Source: Pseudomonadota bacterium
GTDB taxonomy: Bacteria; Pseudomonadota; Alphaproteobacteria; Acetobacterales; Acetobacteraceae
DNA length: 64,000 nt
Assembly (NCBI GenBank): GCA_021849425.1
Contig: JAJZSY010000014.1
Coordinates: 1 to 64,000 of the forward strand
Reading direction: 5' to 3'
The notes beneath the pieces are model-generated. The model was not told the origin of the DNA. It was given only the letters and a program-made list of their open reading frames with translations, and made no database searches. Positions 1 through 8,185 of the stretch are shown here, piece after piece (within the stretch, counting starts at the first letter, position 1; each line of letters opens with the position of its first letter). Made by a program: the position numbers and the translations under genes.

Positions 1-48
1 CAGACCGTGCAGGTCAGCCAGCAGACCCTGCCCCAGGGCACGGTGTGA
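1..48 (+). CDS. C-terminal end of an upstream tail gene, probably tail sheath (partial)
   Basis: Only the last 15 codons are in the window; they end in PQGTV with TGA at 46-48, eight bases before the tail-tube start. In P2-like tails the gene directly before the tube encodes the contractile sheath (FI). The assignment is by position only, because too little sequence is present to recognise the family. Confidence 0.4.
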   Translation, partial: QTVQVSQQTLPQGTV

Positions 49-56
49 GGTAGCAG

Positions 57-485
57 ATGCCATATAACACGTTTACCGTTGGCAATGATTGCCAGCTCGT
101 CGTCATGGGGCCGTTCGGCCGGGTCGACCTTGCGCATGTGACCGGATTCGAGGTGAGCCAGGTGACGCAGAGCGTGCGCGTCGACCGGCTCGACGGGGTG
201 CAGCTCGGCGCCGAACTGCCGCGGGGCTGGCAGGGAAGTTTCCTGCTCGACCGCGGCACCTCGGCGGCCGACGATTTCATGGCGCAGATCGAGCAGGCCT
301 ATCTGTCGGGGCAGGCGATTCCGCCGGGAACGCTCTATCAATATGTGAATGAAACTGACGGATCGACCTCGACCTACCAGTTCGAGGGCGTCGTGTTCAA
401 GCTCAGCTCGGCGGGCGTGTATCGCGGTGACATGCCGGTGGCGCAGAAGCTCGACTTCTTCGCCTCGACCCGCAGGCGCGTATGA
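57..485 (+). CDS. Phage tail tube protein (P2 FII-like position)
   Basis: A 142-residue protein beginning MPYNTFTVGND. Its size, beta-rich composition and position between the putative sheath end and the tail assembly chaperone fit the inner tail tube of a contractile tail, which stacks as hexameric rings around the DNA or effector channel. The stop codon overlaps the next start (ATGA at 482-485), suggesting translational coupling. There is no signal peptide or membrane segment. The function comes mainly from gene order and size; sequence motifs for tube proteins are weak. Confidence 0.65.
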   Translation: MPYNTFTVGNDCQLVVMGPFGRVDLAHVTGFEVSQVTQSVRVDRLDGVQLGAELPRGWQGSFLLDRGTSAADDFMAQIEQAYLSGQAIPPGTLYQYVNETDGSTSTYQFEGVVFKLSSAGVYRGDMPVAQKLDFFASTRRRV

Positions 486-787
486 GCGGCGGCACGGTGG
501 AGGACGCGCGCGGGCGGGTGCTCGCGCTGCGGCCGCTGACGATGCTCGACCGGCTGCGCCTGTTCAAGGCGCTCGGGCCGGAACTGTCGATGAACGACGC
601 GTATCTCGGCGTCGCCTCGCTGGCGGCGTCGGTCAGCGCGATCGATGGCGTGCCGCTGCCGTTTCCGGCGAGCGAGGCGGCGGTGGAAAACGCCGTCGAG
701 CGGCTGGGCGAGGCGGGCATCGAGGCGGCGGCGGCGGCATTGCAGCCGGAAGATGCCGACACGGTGAAGGTGCTCGCGGGAAACTGA
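482..787 (+). CDS. Tail assembly chaperone, short form (gpE-like)
   Basis: This 101-residue product of normal decoding starts MSGGTVEDARGRVLALRPLT, in the slot of P2 gpE and lambda gpG between tube and tape-measure genes. Such proteins bind the tape measure and recruit tube subunits but are absent from the mature tail. The reading frame ends at TGA 785-787, directly after a G GGA AAC heptamer, so a fraction of ribosomes should slip and make the longer form listed separately. The start overlaps the tube stop by four bases. Confidence 0.75.
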   Translation: MSGGTVEDARGRVLALRPLTMLDRLRLFKALGPELSMNDAYLGVASLAASVSAIDGVPLPFPASEAAVENAVERLGEAGIEAAAAALQPEDADTVKVLAGN

Positions 788-954
788 GCCGGCACTCCGC
801 GCTGATCGACTGTCTCTACCTGGTCGGGCGCGGGGTGCCGTTCGAGGTGGCCTTCACGCTCGGCGAGGCGGAGCGGATCGCCTTCGTCGTCGCGTGCGGG
901 GAGCTGGACGGGCTGACATTCGACTGGAAGGCGATGGCGTGGGTGCAGGAGTGA
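482..954 (+). CDS. Tail assembly chaperone, -1 frameshift fusion (gpE-E' / G-GT-like)
   Basis: A -1 slip at 778-784 would join the 101 residues of the short form to a 56-residue extension read from 784 to the TGA at 952-954, giving about 157 residues. The extension starts LSRHSALIDCLYLVGRG and ends WKAMAWVQE. It has no plausible start codon or ribosome site of its own. Lambda G/GT and P2 E/E' make the same kind of product, whose T domain recruits tube subunits to the tape measure. The next gene starts at GTG 951, overlapping this stop, which supports the extension as the real end of the unit. Confidence 0.75.
778..784 (+). other. Programmed -1 ribosomal frameshift site, GGGAAAC
   Basis: The heptamer reads G GGA AAC in the zero frame, a canonical X XXY YYZ slippery sequence that differs only in the last base from the lambda G/GT site GGGAAAG. 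It sits immediately before the zero-frame stop TGA at 785-787, inside the tail chaperone gene, which is where such sites are expected. Confidence 0.8.
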
Positions 955-1721
955 CATGGCGCGATGGCGCCGGGGCGCGGTTCGCCGGGCTTGTGCGTGG
1001 CGGGTTCGGGCGGATCGCGCCGCGGCGGCCGCGGACAGTGGCGCGGAGACTGCGGCGAGCGGTGACCTCCGCCCTGCATGAGGCGCGGGTGGTGTTGCCG
1101 AAAATCGGCCCTCGTGGCGGTGCGGCGTCGGCACGGCCCGGTGGATGGCAACATGCCGCGCGCCGTTCGACGGGCCGGATGCGGCTCGCGTGGCGTGTGT
1201 GGCGCGACGTGCCGTCGCGCGCCGTGGTGCGGGTGGTGCCCGTGACGGGGCGGCGGGTGGCGGATGGCTTCGCGCCGGAGATCCGGCGGGCGGGCGGGCA
1301 TCTGCCCGCGCATCGGGCGCCGGCGGCGGGAGCCAGGTATGCGCCGGTGCGGGAGGCGCGGCCGAGCCGCACCGCTCTGCGGGCCGGTGATCCGGCGCTC
1401 GGGGCTTCGCGCCGGCGGATGGCTCCGTACGTGTCCTCACGTCGCTTCGGGCCAGGCGCCGGGAACGGCGGGCGTGCTTCGGCGGCATCGTGGGCGCGGC
1501 CGGTGGCGCCGATCGTGCCGGAGCGGGCGGTTCATGGGGGATCAGCTGCGGCTGCGGCGTCGGTGCGGCCGGAGGCGCGGTTCGCGGCGCCGGAGCGTAT
1601 CGATCTTGGCCGCTGGCTCGGCGGATTGTTCGGCGACGAGGCGCGGCGGCCGCCTTCGGGCGTGACCGGATACGACACGCGCATGTCGCCTGTGTTCCCG
1701 GGCCGCAAGCCGGGATTCTGA
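951..1721 (+). CDS. Arg/Ala/Gly/Pro-rich protein in the tape-measure position
   Basis: I chose GTG 951 because it overlaps the preceding stop (GTGA) and has GCAGGAG just upstream; this gives 256 residues. P2 and lambda carry the tape measure protein here, usually 700 or more helical residues. This product is small, strongly basic and low in complexity, with no long hydrophobic helices. Only the C-terminal part (near DLGRWLGGLFGDE and GVTGYDTRMSPVFPGRKPGF) looks conserved-like. Third codon positions are G/C-rich like the neighbouring genes, so the frame appears real. It could be a miniature tape measure or an unrelated tail protein that replaced one. Confidence 0.55.
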   Translation: MTWRDGAGARFAGLVRGGFGRIAPRRPRTVARRLRRAVTSALHEARVVLPKIGPRGGAASARPGGWQHAARRSTGRMRLAWRVWRDVPSRAVVRVVPVTGRRVADGFAPEIRRAGGHLPAHRAPAAGARYAPVREARPSRTALRAGDPALGASRRRMAPYVSSRRFGPGAGNGGRASAASWARPVAPIVPERAVHGGSAAAAASVRPEARFAAPERIDLGRWLGGLFGDEARRPPSGVTGYDTRMSPVFPGRKPGF

Positions 1722-1737
1722 CAACGGGAGGCGGAAG

Positions 1738-2424
1738 ATGGCGGCTATCATGGTGATGCTGGGCGGCGTCGCCTTCCGGGATTTCGAGGTGCCGCAGGCG
1801 ATCGAGTTCGGTGGCAGCCAGAGGCTGGCGGTGCATGAGCTGGTCGGCGGCGGCCGCGTGATCGACACGCTTGGCGCGGCGGCGGGGAGCATCCGCTTCG
1901 GCGGCACGTTCTCCGGCCCTGATGCCGAGGCGCGGGCGCAATTGCTGGATGCGGCGCGGATGGCGGGGGCGATACTGCCGCTGGCCTGGAGCGGCTTCGC
2001 CTTCGAGGTGGTGATCGCGGATTTCGTCGCTGTTTACGAGAAACCCTGGTGGATTCCGTTCTCGATCGAACTGGTCGAGGCACAGAATCTGGTGACGGCG
2101 GTGCCGGACGCGCTGGCGCAGGCGGGGCTCGACCTTGTCAGCGCCGGCGGGCTGGCCGGGCTGGCGGGGCTTTCGCTCGGCTCGATGGCGGCGACGGCGC
2201 CCGCGAGCATCGCCGCGGCGCAGGGTGTTGTGGGTGGCGCGCTGAGGGCAGCAGAAAACGGGCTGGCGGCGGCGCAGGGCGCGTTCGGCGCGAGCGCTGG
2301 CGCGTCCACGGCGACGTGGGCGCTGCAGGCGATGGGCACGGCGAGCCTGTCGCTCGCGGCGCTCGGCGGGGCCGCGGCCTATCTCGGCCGCGCCGCCGGC
2401 AATGCTTCATTGGGGGCGGCATGA
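1738..2424 (+). CDS. gpU-like tail/baseplate protein with Ala/Gly-rich C-terminus
   Basis: A 228-residue protein. Residues 1-115 (MVMLGGVAFRDFEVP at the start, then IRFGGTFSGPDA and ending IPFSIELVEAQ) follow the layout of P2 gpU: short strands, a middle segment on the field strength of a discontinuity-like fold, and a final strand set. GpU caps the tube end and joins tail to baseplate genes. Residues 120-228 are Ala/Gly-rich and helical and are not part of gpU. A ribosome site GGGAGG lies upstream of ATG 1738, and the stop overlaps the LysM-like gene. The gpU assignment rests on order and general pattern. Confidence 0.5.
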   Translation: MAAIMVMLGGVAFRDFEVPQAIEFGGSQRLAVHELVGGGRVIDTLGAAAGSIRFGGTFSGPDAEARAQLLDAARMAGAILPLAWSGFAFEVVIADFVAVYEKPWWIPFSIELVEAQNLVTAVPDALAQAGLDLVSAGGLAGLAGLSLGSMAATAPASIAAAQGVVGGALRAAENGLAAAQGAFGASAGASTATWALQAMGTASLSLAALGGAAAYLGRAAGNASLGAA

Positions 2425-2615
2425 GCGGGACGACGACGATCACGGTCGCGGGGGGGAATCTCTACGAGATCGCCGCGCGGCATCTGGGCGATGCGACGCA
2501 GTGGATCCGCATCGCGCAGCTCAACGATCTGTCCGATCCGGTGCTGGTCGGGCTGGTGACGCTGCTGCTGCCGCCGGTGGACCCGAATGCGGGCGGCGGG
2601 GTGCCGCGTGTCTGA
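2421..2615 (+). CDS. Small LysM-like tail protein (gpX-like)
   Basis: A 64-residue protein starting MSGTTTITVAGGNLYEIAAR. The pattern 'NLYEIAARHLGDATQW' followed by 'IAQLNDLSDP' and 'LLLPP' is the usual LysM-like arrangement of P2 gpX-type baseplate proteins. These anchor the spike complex to the tube and surround it in contractile tails. It overlaps the previous gene by four bases (ATGA) and the next gene by eight, so the three are probably coupled. Confidence 0.75.
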   Translation: MSGTTTITVAGGNLYEIAARHLGDATQWIRIAQLNDLSDPVLVGLVTLLLPPVDPNAGGGVPRV

Positions 2616-3588
2616 GGCGGTGACGGTGCGGGCGATCGCGCCGTTCGCGACGCTCGACGGAACCCTGCTGCCGGGGCTGGAGCGGCTGGAAATCCGCCAG
2701 CCGGGCTCGTTCGAGGCGGCGTGTTTCGCCCTCGAATTCGCGATCGGCGCGGTGCCGGGTGGTGCTGCCTGGTTCGCGGGATTGCAGGGCGGGGTGGTGA
2801 CCGCCGGCACCGGCAGCGGGACGGTGCTGGTCACCGGGCAGATCGACAATGTCGCGATCCGGTTCGATCTCGGCGTCGCGACTTTGAGCGGGCGGGATCT
2901 GGCCGCGCGGCTGATCGACGCCGAGGTGGAGCAGACCTTTTCCAACCTGACCGCGAGCCAGGTGGCGACGGCGTTTGCAGGCCAGGCTGGGCTTGCCGCG
3001 AATGTGGACGCGACGACGACGCGGATCGGCCAGTATTACGAGCTGGCGCATGCGCAGACCGGGCTTGGCCTGCATTCGCGGCACGCGACGCGGTGGGACC
3101 TGCTGGCCGCACTCGCGATGCGCGAGCAGTTCAGCCTTTCGGTGACCGGGACGACGCTGAATTTCACGGCGCCGCCGGCGGGCGCGCCGATGCTGCTGAC
3201 CTATGGGCGGGACCTGATGACGCTGGGCTGCGACCGCGCGCTGGCGCTGGCGGCGCCGAAAGTGACGGTGCGGAGCTGGAACCCGAAGAGCAAGGCGGCG
3301 TTCAGTTCGAGCGCTGGCGGTTCCGGCGGGACGACGCTGATCCGCCCGAACCTGACCCAGGGCGAGGCGGAGCGGGTTGCGGCGGCGGCGCAGGCGGCGC
3401 TGGCCGCGCAGGCGGTGCGGTTGCAGGCGAGCATGCCGGGCGAGACGTCGATGGCGCCGGGGACCGCGATCCTGCTCCAGGGCACGCAGACGGCCCTCGA
3501 CGGCGCGTATGTGGTGCGCGGCGTGGAGCGGATCATCGACGGGCGGATCGGGTTTCTGCAGCATTTCGAGGCGATGCGGACGGCATGA
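2608..3588 (+). CDS. Tail hub protein, phage late control gene D family (gpD-like)
   Basis: GTG 2608 is the preferred start because it lies in the stop region of the LysM-like gene; ATG 2587 would add seven residues. The 326-residue product has the gpD/gp27 hub layout: an N-terminal domain that opens SEAVTVRAIAPFATL, a middle segment (SGRDLAARLIDAEV, NLTASQVATAFAGQAG) and a C-terminal part with 'GAYVVRGVERIIDG'. GpD proteins form the trimeric hub linking tube to spike. Its place between X and V supports this. A four-base overlap joins it to the spike gene. Confidence 0.7.
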   Translation: MSEAVTVRAIAPFATLDGTLLPGLERLEIRQPGSFEAACFALEFAIGAVPGGAAWFAGLQGGVVTAGTGSGTVLVTGQIDNVAIRFDLGVATLSGRDLAARLIDAEVEQTFSNLTASQVATAFAGQAGLAANVDATTTRIGQYYELAHAQTGLGLHSRHATRWDLLAALAMREQFSLSVTGTTLNFTAPPAGAPMLLTYGRDLMTLGCDRALALAAPKVTVRSWNPKSKAAFSSSAGGSGGTTLIRPNLTQGEAERVAAAAQAALAAQAVRLQASMPGETSMAPGTAILLQGTQTALDGAYVVRGVERIIDGRIGFLQHFEAMRTA

Positions 3589-4133
3589 TGGAGCATTTCT
3601 GGAACGCGGTGAAAGGCCGGGCGGCGGCGCTCGACGGGCTTTCGGCGCAGGCGCGGTTCGCCGTGGTCGCGAGTTTCGATTCGGCCGCCTACGCGGCGCG
3701 GGTGACGTTGCAGCCGGAGGGCGTGCTCTCGGGCTGGCTGCCGGTGCTGGCGGGATGGGTCGGCGCCGGCTGGGGCATGGCGGCGCCGCTGTCGCCGGGC
3801 GATCAGGTTCTGGTGCTCGGCCAGGAGGGCGACGCCGAACAGGCGGTGGTGCTCGGTCGGTTGTGGTCCGACCGCGATCCGGCGCCGCAGGCGGCGGTGG
3901 GCGAGCTGTGGCTCGTGCATCAGAGCGGCTCGTTCCTGCGGCTGCGCAATGACGGGACGATCGCGATGAAGGCGACGACGGTTTCGATCGAGGGGGATCT
4001 GATGGTGAGCGGCGAGGTTTCGGACCGGAGCGGGACGCATGGCAGTCTCGATACGCTGCGGCAGGCCTATGACGGGCACACCCATCCCGATCCGCAGGGC
4101 GGCTCGACCGGCACGCCCTCGGCGGTGGTGTGA
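3585..4133 (+). CDS. Baseplate assembly/spike protein (gpV-like)
   Basis: A 182-residue protein. Residues 20-105 form the OB-fold region (VTLQPEGVLSGWLPV, 'LSPGDQVLVLGQEGD', 'VVLGRLWSDRDPAP'), followed by a beta-helical stretch rich in short repeats (TIAMKATTVSIEGDLMVSG). The end, HTHPDPQGGSTGTP, carries the HxH arrangement that binds iron at the tip of P2 gpV-type spikes. The protein would form the trimeric membrane-piercing needle. ATGA overlaps couple it to the hub gene and to the W-like gene. Confidence 0.85.
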   Translation: MMEHFWNAVKGRAAALDGLSAQARFAVVASFDSAAYAARVTLQPEGVLSGWLPVLAGWVGAGWGMAAPLSPGDQVLVLGQEGDAEQAVVLGRLWSDRDPAPQAAVGELWLVHQSGSFLRLRNDGTIAMKATTVSIEGDLMVSGEVSDRSGTHGSLDTLRQAYDGHTHPDPQGGSTGTPSAVV

Positions 4134-4501
4134 TGGCGGATCTGGCGTTGACCTTTGGCGGCGATCTCGCATTCGGCAATTCCGGCGATCTCGCTCTGGC
4201 CGGGGCGGCGGCGCTGACCGAGCAGCGTGTGCTGCGGCGGCTGCTGACCAATCCGGGCGGGTATGTCTGGCAGCTTTCCTATGGCGCGGGGCTCGGCCAG
4301 TTCGTGGGCGCGGCGGGGGCGGCGGGTGCGGCCGGCGCGCTGGCGCGCGCGCAGATGCGCGGCGAGGCGCGGGTGGCGAGTGCGCCGCCGCCGCAGATTA
4401 CGCTCAGCCAGGGCAATCCGGGCGGGCTGGCGATGACCATTGCCTATCAGGACGCCGCGACGGGACGGGCGCGCGTACTCGCGCTGCCGGGTTCCGTCTG
4501 A
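4133..4501 (+). CDS. Baseplate wedge protein (gpW / gp25-like)
   Basis: A 122-residue protein beginning MADLALTFGGDLAFGNSGDL; GTG 4130 is a second possible start. The centre, 'RVLRRLLTNPGGYVWQ' and 'YGAGLGQFVG', fits the gp25/gpW family, where a short helix pair precedes a conserved glycine-rich turn. In contractile tails this small protein sits in the baseplate wedge and starts sheath polymerisation together with gpJ. Position between V and J agrees with P2 order. Confidence 0.75.
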   Translation: MADLALTFGGDLAFGNSGDLALAGAAALTEQRVLRRLLTNPGGYVWQLSYGAGLGQFVGAAGAAGAAGALARAQMRGEARVASAPPPQITLSQGNPGGLAMTIAYQDAATGRARVLALPGSV

Positions 4502-4519
4502 TCATCACAGGGAATTCCG

Positions 4520-5644
4520 ATGCAATTATCGCTGCAAAGCTTCACCGCCATGGTGGAGCAGATGGCGGCCGCCCTGCAGGGGGCGGCGAGCCAGGCGCTG
4601 GACCTGACCGTGGGGTCGGTCCTGCGGGCGCTGCTGGAGGCGAATGCCTCGCTCGGCCTCTGGCTGCAATGGATGATCGTGCAGGTGCTGCTGACCACGC
4701 GGCTTTCCACCAGCACCGGGGCCGACTGCGACAGTTTCGGCGCGGATTTCGGCTTTGCCCGGCTGCCGGCGGTGGCGGCGGCCGGCAGCGTGACCTTCGC
4801 GCGGTTCGCCCCTGTGCTGTCGGCCTTCGTGCCGGTCGGCGCGACGGCGATGACGGCCGATGGCAGCCAGAGTTTCGCGGTGACGGGCGACCCGGCGAAC
4901 CCGGATTTTTCGGCGACGCAAGGCGGATACACGCTGGCGGCGGGTGTCGCCGCGATCGATCTGCCGGTGAGTGCCGTGGCGCCGGGGGCTGCGGGCAATG
5001 TGATGGCGGGGGCCATCTCGCTGCTGACCACGGCGATCGCCGGGATCGATACGGTGAGCAACGCGGCGCCGATGGGCGGCGGTGTGGATGCGGAGAGCGA
5101 CGCCGCGTTCAAGGCGCGGTTCGGCAACTATCTCGCCAGCCTCTCGCGCGCGACGACCGGCGCGATCGAGGAGGCGGTGGCCGGGGTGCAGCAGGGGCTT
5201 TCGGTGACGGTCAGCGAGAATGTCGATCAGACCGGCGCGGTCAGCATGGGCAATTTCATCGTCACGGTGGATGACGGAACCGGCCATCCGCCGGCCGCGC
5301 TGCTGGCGACGCTGGGCCGGGCGGTGGATGCGGTGCGGCCGGTGGGCACGCGGTTCGCGGTGCAGGGGCCGAGCGTGGTGGCGGCGAACGTGTCGATGAC
5401 GCTGGTGCTCGCGCCCGGCACGGTGCCGCAGACCGCGACCGCTGCGGTGACGGACGCGATCGCGGCTTATATCGGCGGGCTGTCGGTGGGTGCCGCGCTG
5501 CCTTATTCGAAACTGCTGCAGCTTGCCTATGACGCGTCCGACGCGGTGGTGAACGTGACCGACGCCGTGCTGAACGGCGGCACGGCCGATCTGGCGCCGC
5601 CCGCCTTCGGGGTGGTGCGGGCCGGCACGATCGGCGTGAGCTGA
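4520..5644 (+). CDS. Baseplate J-like protein (gpJ)
   Basis: A 374-residue protein. The N-terminal helices ('VGSVLRALLEANASLGLWLQ'), the central beta region ('VPVGATAMTADGSQSFAVTG', 'VSAVAPGAAGNVMAGA'), and the 'ESDAAFKARFGNYLASLSRAT' segment near residues 190-215 are standard for the Baseplate_J family. The C-terminal domain has the usual repeated strand/helix pattern. GpJ with gpI and gpW builds the wedges around the hub. ATG 4520 follows a GGGAATTCCG stretch. Confidence 0.9.
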   Translation: MQLSLQSFTAMVEQMAAALQGAASQALDLTVGSVLRALLEANASLGLWLQWMIVQVLLTTRLSTSTGADCDSFGADFGFARLPAVAAAGSVTFARFAPVLSAFVPVGATAMTADGSQSFAVTGDPANPDFSATQGGYTLAAGVAAIDLPVSAVAPGAAGNVMAGAISLLTTAIAGIDTVSNAAPMGGGVDAESDAAFKARFGNYLASLSRATTGAIEEAVAGVQQGLSVTVSENVDQTGAVSMGNFIVTVDDGTGHPPAALLATLGRAVDAVRPVGTRFAVQGPSVVAANVSMTLVLAPGTVPQTATAAVTDAIAAYIGGLSVGAALPYSKLLQLAYDASDAVVNVTDAVLNGGTADLAPPAFGVVRAGTIGVS

Positions 5645-5647
5645 GCC

Positions 5648-6325
5648 ATGAGCGGAGCGACCAATCCCCCCGGCGGCGCGGCCGACATGGCGGCGCGGCT
5701 GAAAATGGCGCTGCCGGCCGGCTGGTTCGCCGATGCGACACCGGTGCTCGACCTGGTTCTCGGTGGCCTCGGCGCGCTGTGGGCGGCGCTTTACGCGCTG
5801 ATCGGGACCGTGCGGCGGCAGACCCGGATCGCGACCGCGACGGGGGCGATGCTGGACATCGCCGCGCGGGATTATCTGGGCGGGCGCCTCACGCGGCGGG
5901 CGGGCGAGACGGATGCCGCGTTTAGCGCGCGGCTCCGCGCCAATCTGCTGACGCCGAAGGCAACGCGGGCGGCGCTGGTGGCGGCCATTGCCGCCGAGAC
6001 CGGGCGGGAGCCGATGATTTTCGAGCCGGCCAATACCGGCGATACCGGCGGCTATGGCGCCAGCACGCTCGGGTATGGCGTGCGTGGCGGCTATGGCAGC
6101 CTTGCTCTGCCCTATCAGTGCTTCGTGACGGCCTATCGTCCGCGCGTGGCCGGCAGCGGCGCCTCCGGCGGGTTCGGCTACGGGCCGGGCGGCTATTCGA
6201 CCGCGCCGCTGGCCTGGAGCGATCTGGCGCAGGATGTGGGGCTGGCTACCGATGCCGACATCTACGCCACGATCGCCGATGTGTTGCCGGTGAACGCCAT
6301 CGCCTGGACGCGGTTGCTGAACTGA
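5648..6325 (+). CDS. Tail protein of the gpI / Mu gp48 (YmfQ, DUF2313) type
   Basis: A 225-residue protein. Residues 60-120 contain 'AARDYLGGRLTRRAGETDAA' and 'LRANLLTPKATRAALVAAIA', the helical region of YmfQ-type tail proteins. Residues 130-165 hold Gly/Tyr-rich repeats ('GGYGASTLGYGVRGGYGS'). These proteins connect baseplate wedge and fibres. It starts three bases after the J stop and is followed by a 91-base gap before the first fibre gene. Confidence 0.8.
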   Translation: MSGATNPPGGAADMAARLKMALPAGWFADATPVLDLVLGGLGALWAALYALIGTVRRQTRIATATGAMLDIAARDYLGGRLTRRAGETDAAFSARLRANLLTPKATRAALVAAIAAETGREPMIFEPANTGDTGGYGASTLGYGVRGGYGSLALPYQCFVTAYRPRVAGSGASGGFGYGPGGYSTAPLAWSDLAQDVGLATDADIYATIADVLPVNAIAWTRLLN

Positions 6326-6416
6326 CCGGCCATCCCGCGCCTTTTCCTTCCTGCCGGACGGACGCCGCCCTGATGCGGCGGGCGCCGTCGCGCGGCCTCA
6401 TGACAAGGACATCTTC

Positions 6417-7670
<1,254 letters not shown>

Positions 7671-7684
7671 GCGGAGCCCTCCAG

Positions 7685-8176
7685 ATGAGCGCAACCATGA
7701 CACCGGCCAGCCGGATCTGGCAGGCGGCCTCGGCACGGCTGATCGAGATCGAGGGGTTCATTCCGACACCGCGCGGGATCGCGCTGCTGCCGCCGCGACC
7801 GCTGGCCTGGCCGGAAAAGGATCCCGGCGACACGCTGGATTACACGTTCGACGTGGCGCCCGCGCTGGCGGGCAGCCCGGGGGACGCGATCGCCACCGTC
7901 TCGGCCAGCCTGAGCCCGGACAATCCGGGCGATCTCACCCTGGCCTCGACCGCGATCGACGGCACCAGGGCGGTGCTGTGGCTCGCCGGGGGGCAGCCGG
8001 GCACGACCTATACGGTGACGGTTTCCATCACCACGCTGGCCGGGCGGAACCTCGCCCGAAGCATCGCGCTGCCGGTGGTTGCGCTGGCATCGGTGCCAGC
8101 GCCGGCAAGCGCGCTCACCACGCCGGACGGCGCGCCGATCACCAGCCCGTTCGGCCAGCCCATCACCGCAACCTGA
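7685..8176 (+). CDS. Fibre-tail adaptor-like protein
   Basis: A 163-residue protein between two fibre genes. It starts MSATMTPASRIWQAASARLI, then has a proline-rich turn ('PLAWPEKDPGDTLDYTFDV') and an Ig-like run ('GGQPGTTYTVTVSITTLAGR') and ends 'DGAPITSPFGQPITAT'. Size, position and the single Ig-like domain fit small proteins that attach fibres to tails. No catalytic motif is visible. Confidence 0.55.
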   Translation: MSATMTPASRIWQAASARLIEIEGFIPTPRGIALLPPRPLAWPEKDPGDTLDYTFDVAPALAGSPGDAIATVSASLSPDNPGDLTLASTAIDGTRAVLWLAGGQPGTTYTVTVSITTLAGRNLARSIALPVVALASVPAPASALTTPDGAPITSPFGQPITAT

Positions 8177-8185
8177 GGAGGCGGC

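Noticed and set aside
403-1941. A long minus-strand open frame across the tail chaperone and Arg-rich genes
   Set aside because: It has no ribosome site and low-complexity Arg/Pro/Ala content, and opposes a well-packed + strand operon; GC-rich DNA makes such shadows common.
2521-4251. Long minus-strand frame across the gpD and gpV region
   Set aside because: It is the antisense of recognised hub and spike genes and has no recognisable domain.
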